Positions 33,009-41,511 of a stretch of 64,000 nucleotides of DNA are shown here, one piece after another. This stretch comes from an uncultured Bacteroidales bacterium (GTDB lineage Bacteria > Bacteroidota > Bacteroidia > Bacteroidales > F082). Where the stretch lies: the NCBI GenBank assembly GCA_905234645.1, contig CAJOIS010000004.1, forward strand, positions 49,656 to 113,655, given 5' to 3'. The notes under the pieces were generated by a model that did no database searches, had not been told where the DNA came from, and was given only the letters and a program-made list of their open reading frames with translations. Numbering within the stretch: the first letter of the stretch is position 1; every line of letters starts with the position of its first letter. The translations under genes and the position numbers were made by a program.

Positions 33009-34250
33009 ATGAAGAGAGTATTACTATTTGCACTAGTCATGTGCTTTATGATTTCGTCACAAGCACAAACCGAAATCAGAAAACCGTCGGATTCCCAACT
33101 GATTTCGAGATTAAAAAAAGTGGAACTACTCAACCGGCATGAACAAAACTACACCCAGCAGCTCGACAGCATGGTGTCAGTCGAGATGATGAGCACCTAC
33201 GTTTTCCAATATGACGAGCATTACAATGTAGCAACTCTTACAGGAACCGGGCTTCTTAACATGAACGAGGAGTTTTTCTATGATGACCAAGACCGCGTTA
33301 TTTGTGTTATCTTGACTTATTATGGTATTTTATGGTCGAAAACGGAATACACTTACGATAACCACGGTTGGTTGGCTGAAGAGGTGGTGTATGATTATAA
33401 CAATAATGGATGGGTATACGACCTTAGAACTGTATACGGGTATGAAGATACTGGTAGACTTCTGTCCACTCATACATTTAAATACCAACAGTATAGTGGG
33501 GATTGGAATGATCATGAGAAAGTGGAATACACCTATGAGAACGGCAACCCGACGCTCGCCATTCAGTATAAATGGGATTCTAATTCCTACATCTGGAAAT
33601 TCGACAAAAAATCAGAATACACTTTCAATGTCTTTAACTACTGCACCGAGCAATATGACTACACGTTTGGCGAGGAGAATTGGCTTCATGAAAGGTATTA
33701 CACCTACACCTACGACGACTACTTCAATTGCGAATACCAAATGGAGTATGTGTATGATTATGACAGCGGCACGCAACAGTTCGGCTGGTATGTCGACCGC
33801 CAAATCCATTTCTACTACGACATGACCGCACACATCGACAACATTGCCGGCCTTCATTTCTTGGAAGAAGGATACACTGGTCTTGACTTTGTAAACGGTG
33901 GCGTTGCCAACATCAACTACAAACTTGTGCGTGTCGAAGAAAGCACCTTCGACGGTGCCGAAATTGACCGGACTTTTGTTACCGACCTTTATTATTCCGG
34001 TCTTACGGCTGTGGATGAAGTCCATGGAAGCCAGCTGAACCTTTGGCCTAACCCCACCACTGAAACCCTGAATCTCAGTGCTGAAGACTTGCAGCAAGTT
34101 GAAATCTTCAGCATGGACGGCAGACAAGTGATGCACCTTGAAAATGGTTTGGAAAACATCAATGTCAGCTCTTTAGCCAAAGGTTGCTACCTATTAAAGG
34201 CTTCTTTTGTTGACGGCAGCAAAACCGTGCAGAAATTTGTGAAAGAATAA
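33009..34250 (+). CDS. secreted YD-repeat-like protein with T9SS sorting domain
   Basis: 413 residues; signal peptide MKRVLLFALVMCFMISSQAQ. The central part (about 60-290) is a series of Tyr/Asp-rich repeats (EYTYDNHGWLAEEVVYDYNNNGW, VEYTYENGNPTLAIQYKWD, KSEYTFNVFNYCTEQYDYTF) resembling degenerate YD/RHS-type beta-strand repeats. The end is a type A sorting domain (LNLWPNPTTETLNLSAEDLQQVEIFSMDGRQV ... KFVKE), so it should be surface-delivered by T9SS. No enzymatic motif. Monocistronic with its own promoter and terminator. Confidence 0.8.
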   Translation: MKRVLLFALVMCFMISSQAQTEIRKPSDSQLISRLKKVELLNRHEQNYTQQLDSMVSVEMMSTYVFQYDEHYNVATLTGTGLLNMNEEFFYDDQDRVICVILTYYGILWSKTEYTYDNHGWLAEEVVYDYNNNGWVYDLRTVYGYEDTGRLLSTHTFKYQQYSGDWNDHEKVEYTYENGNPTLAIQYKWDSNSYIWKFDKKSEYTFNVFNYCTEQYDYTFGEENWLHERYYTYTYDDYFNCEYQMEYVYDYDSGTQQFGWYVDRQIHFYYDMTAHIDNIAGLHFLEEGYTGLDFVNGGVANINYKLVRVEESTFDGAEIDRTFVTDLYYSGLTAVDEVHGSQLNLWPNPTTETLNLSAEDLQQVEIFSMDGRQVMHLENGLENINVSSLAKGCYLLKASFVDGSKTVQKFVKE

Positions 34251-34283
34251 TTATCTCACGCAGAACACGCAGAATTCTTTTGA

Positions 34284-34320
34284 AAAAGTCGGGAAAGCCT
34301 TCTGCTTCCCCGACTTTTCT
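34284..34320 (+). terminator. terminator after the YD-repeat gene
   Basis: AAAAGTCGGGAAAGC (34284-34298) pairs with GCTTCCCCGACTTTT (34304-34318), one mismatch. Ends a convergent pair with the GreA-like gene. Confidence 0.85.
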
Positions 34321-34322
34321 AT

Positions 34323-34370
34323 AGCCCTGAAGGGGCGACCCTATCACACCCCGATATGGAATGTCGGGCT
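34323..34370 (+). repeat. AGCCCTGAAGGGGCGACC dispersed repeat, copy 1
   Basis: 48-base element: AGCCCTGAAGGGGCGACC, 4 variable bases, CACACCCCGATATG, AATGT, GGG. Found again in reverse orientation at 41374-41420, with mismatches only at the variable positions. Confidence 0.8.
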
Positions 34371-34387
34371 TGTAATTATAACGGACA

Positions 34388-35404
34388 CTAATCTTTTGAA
34401 AAAAAATCGATATACTCTTTCCCTTCAGGCATGATAGGCAAATCTTCTTCGGAAACAACCGTAAAGACATAAACAAGCTCTTTCTCGGTCTTGCTCTCTC
34501 TAATATATTGCCTTTTCAACTTCGGGTTCGCTCCAGATAATCCCAAGGTTTCCGCCATCTTGCGCTTGAGGGTTTTCTCCGGCATGTCACCAAACGCCAC
34601 ATGCCACCAATAACGCCTTGTGGTCTCTCCTTTGCCATTGATGACATGCAGATGTGCGACAGGGTGCAGCATCTTGTTGCCTTGGTGCAACTCCACATAC
34701 ATGGCCCGCCCAACGATATTGCCCCGCTCGTTGACGATGGGCAGGAACTCGATGGGATTCACTTCGGGCACAAACCGACGCGGACCTTCTGTTTTAGAGG
34801 GCGAGGCAATGGCTTTGTCCTCTACTATCGGCTGCGGCTGTTCAATCGGCTCGGGTTGCTCTTCGATGATTCTTCGGGGGCGTTTTTCTGTTGGGGTCGA
34901 GGTCCTAGTGGGCTTGTCATTAATAATCTGAGTAAGTTCCATCGGTTCAAACGACACCTCTTCGATAGTTATCTTTTCCGAGCCTTTCAACTCGATGATG
35001 TCGCCCGCCTTCTTCCCTATCAACATCTTGGCAATGGGTGAGATGAAGGAGATAAGGCCTTTGTTCACATCGGCTTCGTCCACACCCACAATACGCACCA
35101 CACGTCCGTTGTAGCGCACCCAAGCCCCAAAGCTCACCGTGTCTTTGTTGGACTTGGAAAGGTCGACCTCCACGGCGCTATTAATACGGTCAACAAGTTG
35201 CTTGATCGTTGCGTCAAGGAAATTGACCATAATGTAGTTATCGCCTGCCTTGACGCGCTCTGCCTCAAGGTCCTTCAGCTCCTCTTTGAGTGCCTCAAGC
35301 CCTTCTTTCGTGACATAGTTGGGCACGCCTTCGGGCAAGTATGCCCGCATCGGCACCCTCGGGATCTCTTCCTGATCGCCTTCTTTGATGAAGCCTCTGC
35401 TCAT
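34388..35404 (-). CDS. GreA/GreB-family protein fused to a degenerate Nudix-like domain
   Basis: 338 residues. Residues 1-150 match the Bacteroidetes GreA/GreB-family elongation-factor pattern: SRGFIKEGDQEEIPRVPMRAYLPEGVPNYVTKEGLEAL, a coiled coil (ALKEELKDLEAERVKAG...) and the C-terminal fold VRIVGVDEADVNKGLISFISPIAKMLIGKKAGDIIEL. A Pro/Glu-rich linker (about 165-215) leads to a second domain (220-338) resembling IDI-type Nudix proteins: NERGNIVGRAMYVELHQGNKMLHPVAHLHVINGKGE ... LGLSG...KELVYVFTVV. The Nudix box is shortened and lacks the REUxEE core, so catalysis is doubtful. The normal family length is about 155; the extension is unusual. Confidence 0.75.
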   Translation of the reverse strand: MSRGFIKEGDQEEIPRVPMRAYLPEGVPNYVTKEGLEALKEELKDLEAERVKAGDNYIMVNFLDATIKQLVDRINSAVEVDLSKSNKDTVSFGAWVRYNGRVVRIVGVDEADVNKGLISFISPIAKMLIGKKAGDIIELKGSEKITIEEVSFEPMELTQIINDKPTRTSTPTEKRPRRIIEEQPEPIEQPQPIVEDKAIASPSKTEGPRRFVPEVNPIEFLPIVNERGNIVGRAMYVELHQGNKMLHPVAHLHVINGKGETTRRYWWHVAFGDMPEKTLKRKMAETLGLSGANPKLKRQYIRESKTEKELVYVFTVVSEEDLPIMPEGKEYIDFFSKD

Positions 35405-35441
35405 GGAGTAGTATCTCTAAAAATTGTACAATATCGTGGCT

Positions 35442-35516
35442 ATAAGCTATCAGCAGTCAGCCTTCAGCCTCGTTCCAACCGAGCTGATAGCTGACTGCTG
35501 ATGGCTGATAGCTTAT
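35442..35516. repeat. long inverted repeat upstream of the GreA-like gene
   Basis: ATAAGCTATCAGC/AGTCAGC (35442-35461) pairs with GCTGACTGCTGATGGCTGATAGCTTAT (35490-35516 reversed), except for one extra 7-base unit in the right arm. The loop is about 28 bases. It occupies the space between two minus-strand genes and would make a strong hairpin behind the S46 peptidase promoter side. Confidence 0.8.
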
Positions 35517-35522
35517 CTCTAC

Positions 35523-37664
35523 TTATTTAATCACCAACTCATCAATAATGTTCTGGCACTTACCCACCTTCTCAATGCACCAGAGCAGGTAGCGGGCGTC
35601 CATGCAGATGGTGCGCTGCACCTTATTCTCAAAGCTGAGGTCGCCGCTCATGGCTTCCCAGTTGCCGTCGAAGGCCAAGCCGATGAGGTTACCCTCGCCG
35701 TCGATGACGGGACTGCCTGAGTTGCCGCCCGTGATGTCGTTGGTGGTGATAAAGTTGACGACCAACTCACCGTTTTCATTGGCATAACGGCCATAGTCTT
35801 TGTTGGCCACGAGGTCGCGGACATCCTGAGGGATGTCGAACTCCCAGTTGCCTGGCACATACTTGGCCATCACACCGTCCATGGTGGTGTAGTAGTTGTA
35901 GTTGACAGCATCGGCAGCCTTGTAGGGCTCCACCGTGCCATAGGTGAGGCGCATGGTGAAGTTGGCATCGGGATAGAAGTTGCGGTCGCTCTGCATCTCC
36001 ATCAAGCCCTTCATATAGAGGCGCTCGCCTTGATTGCCGAGGTTTTGGGCTTCCTCATAGCGGGCATAGAGCTCTTGATATGAGTCGATAATGTTCATCG
36101 CGAGGGCGTAGATGGGATCCTTGTCGAGGGCTTTGGGCTTCTGCATCCACTTCTCCAAACGTTCTTTGTCGGTGAAGACGGATCTCTCAAAGGCCTTGGC
36201 AACATATTCACTGAAATCGCCACCATTCTCCAAGCCGATACGCAGAATCTCGCTCGGCATAAGTTTGGCTTGGTTGTTCTTGTAGAACAAGGCCAGCAAG
36301 GCTGCGGTCACATCCTGGTCAAGCGGCATGGAGTAGTCTTTGAAGAAAGCCTCCACTTGGGGTTGCATCTTCTCGACAGCGGCCTGGATGTCGGCTTTGT
36401 CGGCCTTTTCCTCAAACATATTGTTGATACGCATGAACCTGCGGCTGAAGGCGATGGCCTCGCCACCGTTCCAACCCGCTTCGCGGTGATAAGTGAACGA
36501 CTTCTCTATTTCATCGAGAATATCCCATTTGGCCTTGATGCCGTTGAAAATGTCGCCGTATTCAGCCTTGCGCTGCGGATCGGCGTTGACCCAATTCATG
36601 AAGTCCTCCTCTTGGGCGAGGCGACGCTCATAGACGTGGTTGCGCTTGAGCTGCTTCACCTGACCGATGTAGTATTTCCAGTAGTTCGACACGCTGGCCT
36701 GCTTAGAGGCATACATGATGAACACCTCTTGGTCGGCATCCATGTGCTTACGGTAGTTTTCGAGCTTGGTGGTACGGCAGTCGATGATGGAAGGGCCTTC
36801 TTCATAGATGACATTCTTCACCGTGTAGGAGGTGGAATAACGGTCGGTTGAGCCAGGATATCCAAGGATCATGGCATAATCGCCAGGCTTCACGCCATTA
36901 AGATTGATAGGCAGGTACCACTTGCTCTTCATCGGGACGTTATCGGCACTATACTCAGCAGGGCTGCCGTCGGGGGCGGTGTAGACGCGGAAGATGTTGA
37001 AATCGCCCTTATGGCGCGGCCAGGTCCAGTTGTCGGTGTCGGCGCCAAACTTGCCGATGCCCCAAGGCGGGCAGCACACGAGGCGCACGTCCTTGTATTC
37101 ATCGTACTCAAATAGGATGTACTGGTTGCCGCTATAGAACGGCACAATCTCGATGCGCACGCTACGGTCGCCCTTGCGTTCCTTGGTGAGTGCTTTGGAA
37201 TTCTTAGCGATGATTTCTTCGCGCTCAGCCTCGGAAGTCTCGGCGGTGACGCCTTTCAACACGGCATCGGTCACGTCTTCCACCTTATTCAAGAAGAGAA
37301 CGGAAAGACCGGCATTAGGCAATTCCTCGCCTTTGCTCTTGGCCCAGAAGCCGTCGGTGAGGTAGTCATGTTCGATGGACGAGTGCTTCTGCACATAGCT
37401 CAAACCACAATGGTGGTTAGTGAGCAACAGGCCTTCGGGAGAGATGATCTCACCCGTGCAACCGCCACCGAATTGCACGATGGCGTCCTTGATGCTGGGT
37501 TGGTTGAAGCTGAAGATCTGTTCGGCTGTAAGTTTGCAGCCCATGGCTTGCATCTCAGCGAGGTTCTGTCCGTTGAGTGCGTAAGGCAGCCACATGCCTT
37601 CGTCGGCGCGCGCCACCATGAAGGTCAGCACCAGCGCCGCAATTAATGAGAGAACTTTTTTCAT
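35523..37664 (-). CDS. S46-family dipeptidyl-peptidase (DPP7-like)
   Basis: 713-residue secreted serine exopeptidase that removes dipeptides from free N-termini in the periplasm. Signal peptide MKKVLSLIAALVLTFMVARA. Catalytic His in LLTNHHCGLSYV (H85), nucleophile Ser in TGGNSGSPVIDGEGNLIGLAFDGNWEAMSGD near residue 650. The AMSGD sequence with Gly after the FDGN loop fits DPP7-like broad specificity better than acidic-specific DPP11, but this needs comparison. DEGMWLPYALN is the conserved mature N-terminus. Together with the C69 dipeptidase it points to peptide fermentation. Confidence 0.92.
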   Translation of the reverse strand: MKKVLSLIAALVLTFMVARADEGMWLPYALNGQNLAEMQAMGCKLTAEQIFSFNQPSIKDAIVQFGGGCTGEIISPEGLLLTNHHCGLSYVQKHSSIEHDYLTDGFWAKSKGEELPNAGLSVLFLNKVEDVTDAVLKGVTAETSEAEREEIIAKNSKALTKERKGDRSVRIEIVPFYSGNQYILFEYDEYKDVRLVCCPPWGIGKFGADTDNWTWPRHKGDFNIFRVYTAPDGSPAEYSADNVPMKSKWYLPINLNGVKPGDYAMILGYPGSTDRYSTSYTVKNVIYEEGPSIIDCRTTKLENYRKHMDADQEVFIMYASKQASVSNYWKYYIGQVKQLKRNHVYERRLAQEEDFMNWVNADPQRKAEYGDIFNGIKAKWDILDEIEKSFTYHREAGWNGGEAIAFSRRFMRINNMFEEKADKADIQAAVEKMQPQVEAFFKDYSMPLDQDVTAALLALFYKNNQAKLMPSEILRIGLENGGDFSEYVAKAFERSVFTDKERLEKWMQKPKALDKDPIYALAMNIIDSYQELYARYEEAQNLGNQGERLYMKGLMEMQSDRNFYPDANFTMRLTYGTVEPYKAADAVNYNYYTTMDGVMAKYVPGNWEFDIPQDVRDLVANKDYGRYANENGELVVNFITTNDITGGNSGSPVIDGEGNLIGLAFDGNWEAMSGDLSFENKVQRTICMDARYLLWCIEKVGKCQNIIDELVIK

Positions 37665-37679
37665 TTGATGTATTATAAA

Positions 37680-37898
37680 TTATTGATTTTCATCCTTCTT
37701 ATCCTTCGGCACTCTAGACCCAATCGTCAGAAACAGTCCGACTATGATCTCGGCTATCGTCACGCCGAGAATGAGCCAAAGGGTGTCGTTCCAAGTACGT
37801 TTGCCGAAAATGGCAAATAGCGCCATGGCGACAATCATGCCTGCCCAAGCGGCAAGACTGCCTTTTATCAAGTTCTTTTGGTCTTTTGAGAATTTCAT
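37680..37898 (-). CDS. small two-helix membrane protein
   Basis: 72 residues starting MKFSKDQKNLIKGSL. Two membrane helices (AAWAGMIVAMALFAIFG and LWLILGVTIAEIIVGLFLTIG) with a Lys/Asp-rich end. No family recognised. The start at 37898 is preferred because an upstream extension is not hydrophobic or conserved in pattern. It is divergent from the 37970 gene by 71 bases. Confidence 0.6.
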   Translation of the reverse strand: MKFSKDQKNLIKGSLAAWAGMIVAMALFAIFGKRTWNDTLWLILGVTIAEIIVGLFLTIGSRVPKDKKDENQ

Positions 37899-37969
37899 GG
37901 TTTTGAATTTGTCCGCAAAGATAATAAAAATATATCCTCTCCGTTGTTCATGTACAAAATCAAACAATT

Positions 37970-39211
37970 ATGAACGCCAAACAATCTATTTTCAGGCTCA
38001 TGGCAATCGGTTTGTTTATTCTCGCGACCACTTTCGCCAAAGCCCAATCACTGGAAAAGTACTACGAAAAACTATCGGAATACGAAGGACAATACCAAAC
38101 CTATTATGACGGTGGACAATACGATTTGGCCATCCAACCGCTGACTGATTTGATTCACTTTTTGGACACGACAACGGCTTTTAACGGTCCGCAATACGAT
38201 GAATCCCGCGAACAGATCAACCATTCTCTTGATTCCTACAAGGCAAACACCTATTATAATTTGGCTTGCAACTATTCCCTCTCTCACCAAAAGAAAGCTG
38301 CTTTGTCAGCCTTGGACAAAGCCATTGCGTTGGGCTATAAGGACTATGCCAACATGAAAAACGACTCGGACTTTGATTTCATCCGCAACGAAAAGAGATT
38401 CAAGTCGTTACTGAAACAAATAGAACAATACGACCATCTGCTTGTCTTAAAGAATACCGCACCATATTCGCATGAAGATACAGACTCTTTGCCTCGATTT
38501 GTTTATCAACCAGCGGATGAGACTAATTTGGAACATGTCCGAGAGTTTTTCTCATTGGACGAGGTTGCAGGCGACGGTGACGAGATTTCAAAAATCCTCA
38601 ACATCCTCCGTTTTGTCCACGATTCCATCCGTCACAATGGTAGCAATTATGCACTTTGTGAGTTTGATGCGATCGATATTTACAATTACCACAAATCGAC
38701 TGGCAAGGGCGTGAATTGTAGGCATCTGGCCATCACCTTAAATGAGATGTACCTGTCCATGGGTTTTTATTCGCGTTATGTAACTTGCATGCCCAAAGAC
38801 CCCAACGACCAAGATTGTCATGTGATTAATGCGGTGTGGTCGTCCCAATTGAAAAAATGGATATGGGTTGACCCGACGTTCTTTGCCTATGTGATGGACG
38901 AAAACGGCACCTTGTTAGGTATCTCTGAAGTGCGCGAGCGGCTTATTGACGACCGTCCATTGGTGCTTAACGACGATGCCAATTGGAATCACAAGAACAA
39001 GCAAACCAAGGAATACTATTTGGACAACTATATGGCTAAGAACCTGTACTACATTGAATGTGTCACGGAGAATAGGTTCAATCCTGAAAGCCGATACAGA
39101 AATACGGGGTCAAAATATGTGGAGTTGGTGCCATCGGATGTCGAGAAGGTCTCCAATGGATGGATGATCCAGACACACGATGCCGACTATTTCTGGCAAG
39201 CACCCGAATAA
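37970..39211 (+). CDS. secreted TPR/transglutaminase-like protein
   Basis: 413 residues with signal peptide MNAKQSIFRLMAIGLFILATTFAKAQ. N-terminal TPR-like helices (about 70-150) contain CNYSLSHQKKAALSALDKAIALGY. The C-terminal transglutaminase-like domain has the Cys-His-Asp order: GVNCRHLAITLNEMY (Cys), DQDCHVINAVWSSQ (His) and KWIWVDPTF (Asp). Such domains in bacteria are usually proteases or peptidoglycan/protein-linking enzymes in the periplasm; the substrate is unknown. Terminator CCCCACCT...AGGTGGGG follows at 39232. Confidence 0.75.
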   Translation: MNAKQSIFRLMAIGLFILATTFAKAQSLEKYYEKLSEYEGQYQTYYDGGQYDLAIQPLTDLIHFLDTTTAFNGPQYDESREQINHSLDSYKANTYYNLACNYSLSHQKKAALSALDKAIALGYKDYANMKNDSDFDFIRNEKRFKSLLKQIEQYDHLLVLKNTAPYSHEDTDSLPRFVYQPADETNLEHVREFFSLDEVAGDGDEISKILNILRFVHDSIRHNGSNYALCEFDAIDIYNYHKSTGKGVNCRHLAITLNEMYLSMGFYSRYVTCMPKDPNDQDCHVINAVWSSQLKKWIWVDPTFFAYVMDENGTLLGISEVRERLIDDRPLVLNDDANWNHKNKQTKEYYLDNYMAKNLYYIECVTENRFNPESRYRNTGSKYVELVPSDVEKVSNGWMIQTHDADYFWQAPE

Positions 39212-39231
39212 TGCTGGACAAGCACAAAAAA

Positions 39232-39264
39232 CCCCACCTCTTGGGGAAGAAGGTGGGGAAAAAC
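39232..39264 (+). terminator. hairpin terminator after the transglutaminase-like gene
   Basis: CCCCACCT (39232-39239) and AGGTGGGG (39251-39258) form an 8-base stem, followed by A-rich sequence; on the opposite strand it would be followed by Ts. The remaining bases to the rpmF stop at 39461 are T-rich and hold no gene. Confidence 0.7.
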
Positions 39265-39460
39265 AATATAAAGATTATGAAAAAAATCCGTACTTGGTTT
39301 TTTGATGCCCTCGCATCAAATTCTGATGCAAAGATAAGCATTTTTTTCTTGCACGGCACATTTTGGAGATTTTTTTTGAATTTTTTCCTCGACTTTTTTG
39401 CTATCGGGGATACAATTCGCCCTATCCGATCTCGCGGGTGCCGCGTTCACGCGCCAGCAA

Positions 39461-39646
39461 TCACTGCTTGGCGGCCATGACCAGCTGACCTCTGTAGTAC
39501 AGGTCGCCGTCCACGTAGTAAGCACGGTGCATCACGTGCATGGTGCCAGTGGTAGGATCGATGGTCACGTTCGGGGTTTCAGCCTTGTAATGTGTTCTTC
39601 TCTTAGCGCCTCTGGTATGAGACTGTCTTCTTTTAGGATGTGCCAT
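39461..39646 (-). CDS. rpmF: 50S ribosomal protein L32
   Basis: 61-residue ribosomal protein, starting MAHPKRRQSHTRGAKRRTHYK, with no zinc-binding cysteines (the zinc-independent form). It lies 10 bases downstream of the DUF177 gene, the usual YceD-RpmF pairing. Confidence 0.95.
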   Translation of the reverse strand: MAHPKRRQSHTRGAKRRTHYKAETPNVTIDPTTGTMHVMHRAYYVDGDLYYRGQLVMAAKQ

Positions 39647-39656
39647 TTCTTTGTGT

Positions 39657-40184
39657 TTATTTATCGTTCAAATCTATGTCTTTCAAAGCGGCCCAGCGTG
39701 GGTCGATGGTGTCGGTCTCTTCCTTTTCGGCGGGTGCCTCCTCGCGGTTGAGCATCTCAATCACGGCGGGGTTGCACTGGCCTTCGGGATGCACGCGGTG
39801 CATCGGGATGGCGAGGATGATGTACTCGTACACCAATGGGCGGATGTCGTATTCGCTCAGTTCGGGCGAAACGACAGCCACGTCATCCGACTCTTGGGCA
39901 TTCTCCGTTCCCAACTTGAGGAAGAAATCCTGCTGGCTCTCGATGGGCTGGTCGAACTCGTCAGCGCAGCGGTCGCAAGGCACGCGCACACTCCCTTGGA
40001 GGTCGAAGTGCAGGGTCAGCATGGTTTCCTGACGGTCGATATCCAACTTCACCGACACCTTCCCTTGCTGGACTTCGGAGTAATCCATCCCTTCAAAGAA
40101 ATCGTTATCGATCTCATACTCAAAGGAATGGCTCCCTAAGGCAAGGCCACTGACCGGAATCAGGAATTCGTTCTTCTTTTCCAT
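39657..40184 (-). CDS. DUF177 (YceD-like) protein
   Basis: 175-residue DUF177 protein upstream of rpmF, a conserved pair in bacteria involved in 23S rRNA accumulation. Visible motif: VRVPCDRCADEFDQPIESQQDFFLKLG with paired Cys (CDRC). The acidic insert ENAQESDDVAVVSPELSEYDIRPLVYEYIILAIPMHRVHP is typical. The promoter is TACTTTTG on the minus strand at 40205-40212, 20 bases upstream. Confidence 0.9.
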   Translation of the reverse strand: MEKKNEFLIPVSGLALGSHSFEYEIDNDFFEGMDYSEVQQGKVSVKLDIDRQETMLTLHFDLQGSVRVPCDRCADEFDQPIESQQDFFLKLGTENAQESDDVAVVSPELSEYDIRPLVYEYIILAIPMHRVHPEGQCNPAVIEMLNREEAPAEKEETDTIDPRWAALKDIDLNDK

Positions 40185-40204
40185 TCTGCCTAAAAATCGG
40201 GCTG

Positions 40205-40272
40205 CAAAAGTACGGAATTAATTTGAATGTGGAACACTTGGAGTGGATTTTTCACAAAATTCACTATTTTTG
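40205..40272. promoter_or_regulatory. divergent promoter pair (DUF177-rpmF / DUF4298)
   Basis: Minus-strand TACTTTTG (40205-40212) serves the DUF177-rpmF operon; plus-strand TATTTTTG (40265-40272) lies 20 bases before the ATG at 40293. Confidence 0.55.
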
Positions 40273-40292
40273 CCTCAATAAAACCGTTGATT

Positions 40293-40568
40293 ATGACACG
40301 CATCGAACGCATCACCCACATGGAAGGCCTTTTGGACAAAAGCACTGAAGTCATTGCCCGTTTGGAGCAGGCCATCGAGGACTTCGCAGCCCTCCAACCC
40401 GACATCGCCGAACTGGAGGCCTATTATACCTCACCGCAGTGGCGCAAGGACTTTGAAGCCGACGAGGCCGGCAAACTACCGAAGGATCTCAAACGCGGCG
40501 TGCTGAGTGAGGATGGGGTTTGGAATGTGTTAGAGGATTATAAAAGACTGTCTGTCCTTTCCTCTTGA
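40293..40568 (+). CDS. DUF4298 small protein
   Basis: 91 residues: MTRIERITHMEGLLDKSTEVIARLEQAIEDFAALQPDIAELEAYYTSPQWRKDFEADEAGKLPKDLKRGVLSEDGVWNVL in family order, consisting of a coiled-coil half and the conserved YY-S-QW-DFE-D and LP-DLKRGVLSEDG-W blocks. Function unknown. The start at 40293 matches the promoter; the frame is open further upstream. The final residues run into the repeat at 40554. Confidence 0.85.
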   Translation: MTRIERITHMEGLLDKSTEVIARLEQAIEDFAALQPDIAELEAYYTSPQWRKDFEADEAGKLPKDLKRGVLSEDGVWNVLEDYKRLSVLSS

Positions 40569-40690
40569 CAGGAAAGGACCAAAAGTTCAAGGCCGACATC
40601 AAGGGCCTAACACACTAGGCGAGCGCCCCTCCCCCATGTCGGCCGTGGCCTACGCGCCCAACCCGAACAAAGTTTGGCGTTCCCACACAC
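40554..40690 (+). repeat. long degenerate repeat, copy 1
   Basis: Shares the succession TTGA(C/T)..GAAAGG.CCAAA, TCAAGGCC, GGCC.A.CACAC, CGCCCCTCCC, GGCC(G/A)TGGCC.ACGCGCCCAACCC and GGCGTTCCC with 41563-41784. Copy 1 is about 90 bases shorter in the middle. The gap 40569-40885 contains this, a single arm of the 9702 palindrome (40737-40768), and otherwise AT-rich sequence with no gene. Confidence 0.65.
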
Positions 40691-40736
40691 GGAAACTTTT
40701 CTTTAGATCCTCTCTGGGCTTCGCCCCCACTGCCGC

Positions 40737-40768
40737 TTCGCGTCATCGCGAGGAACGAAGCGATCCAT
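40737..40768 (+). repeat. single arm of the CGTCATTGCGAGG palindrome family
   Basis: CTTCGCGTCATCGCGAGGAA followed by CGAAGCGATCCA. Related to the arms at 9702-9792 and 41434-41473, but without its inverted partner. Confidence 0.75.
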
Positions 40769-40885
40769 TTATGATAGATTCATATAAGATTTGTTTCCAA
40801 AAAAAAGATAATTTGATTTCCACAAACGAAAATGATCATTACCTTCGTTAAATAGTCAATAAAGCATAATTAATTCGAATGTAAA

Positions 40886-41365
40886 ATGAAAAAAGAATTC
40901 CTCGGATATATCCTCGGTGGCCTGTTGTTCGTGTTGATCATCCCGACGTTGATGTGGCTAGCCTCGCAGATGCCCGACCCATTGGACGCTCCTTTGGCGA
41001 GACTGATCGTGGCCATCGTGTTGGCGGTGCTAGGGCTGTCGCTCAGCGTGTGGTCCATCGTCTATATGCGGCACAAGGGCGACGGCAACCCCATGGATGC
41101 CTTCGGCCACGAGGTGGCGCCCCGCACGAAGCACCTGATGACGGAGGGCCCCTACCGTCTGAGCCGCAACCCCATGCTGACGGGAAGCTTCGTTTATTAT
41201 GCTGGCGTCTGTCTTTGGCTTTGGACTTGGCAGGCGTTGGTGGTGTTTGTGGCGTTTATCGTTATCATGCTGCTGCAGGTGCGCAGCGAGGAGAAGCGGC
41301 TTCGGAAGGATTTTGGCGAGGAGTATGAGGCGTATTGCCGCCGCACGGGACGGTTTTGGCCGTAA
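40886..41365 (+). CDS. isoprenylcysteine carboxyl methyltransferase-like membrane protein
   Basis: 159-residue membrane protein of the ICMT/phospholipid methyltransferase family. Three or four helices (LGYILGGLLFVLIIPTLMWLA; LARLIVAIVLAVLGLSLSVWSIVYM; the later VCLWLWTWQALVVFVAFIVIMLLQ) and the family signature LMTEGPYRLSRNPMLTGSFVYYAGV, then RSEEKRLRKDFGEEYEAYCRRTGRFWP. It probably methylates an isoprenoid-derived or lipid substrate with SAM; the substrate is not predictable. Repeat-rich DNA lies on both sides. Confidence 0.85.
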   Translation: MKKEFLGYILGGLLFVLIIPTLMWLASQMPDPLDAPLARLIVAIVLAVLGLSLSVWSIVYMRHKGDGNPMDAFGHEVAPRTKHLMTEGPYRLSRNPMLTGSFVYYAGVCLWLWTWQALVVFVAFIVIMLLQVRSEEKRLRKDFGEEYEAYCRRTGRFWP

Positions 41366-41373
41366 TTATTTAG

Positions 41374-41420
41374 ACCCAACATTGCATATCGGGGTGTGCT
41401 CTGGTCGCCCCTTCAGGGCT
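41374..41420 (-). repeat. AGCCCTGAAGGGGCGACC dispersed repeat, copy 2
   Basis: Reverse complement of this stretch reads AGCCCTGAAGGGGCGACC-AGAG-CACACCCCGATATG-C-AATGT-T-GGG, matching 34323-34370. Confidence 0.8.
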
Positions 41421-41433
41421 TTGCACCCACGTC

Positions 41434-41473
41434 GCTTCGCGTCATTGCGAGGAGGAACGACGAAGCAATCCAG
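41434..41473 (+). repeat. single arm of the CGTCATTGCGAGG palindrome family
   Basis: CGCTTCGCGTCATTGCGAGG followed by AGGAACGACGAAGCAATCCAG, nearly identical to the left arm at 9702-9740. Confidence 0.85.
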
Positions 41474-41511
41474 TCCATCAACCTATGTGATATCACCCTG
41501 CCCTTTGTCGT

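Noticed and set aside
39265..39460. A gene in the T-rich spacer before rpmF
   Set aside because: The open frames consist of poly-Phe and repeat-like sequence with no conserved pattern.
40636..40851. A 71-codon frame in the repeat gap
   Set aside because: It reads through the degenerate repeat and a palindrome arm; no coding signature.
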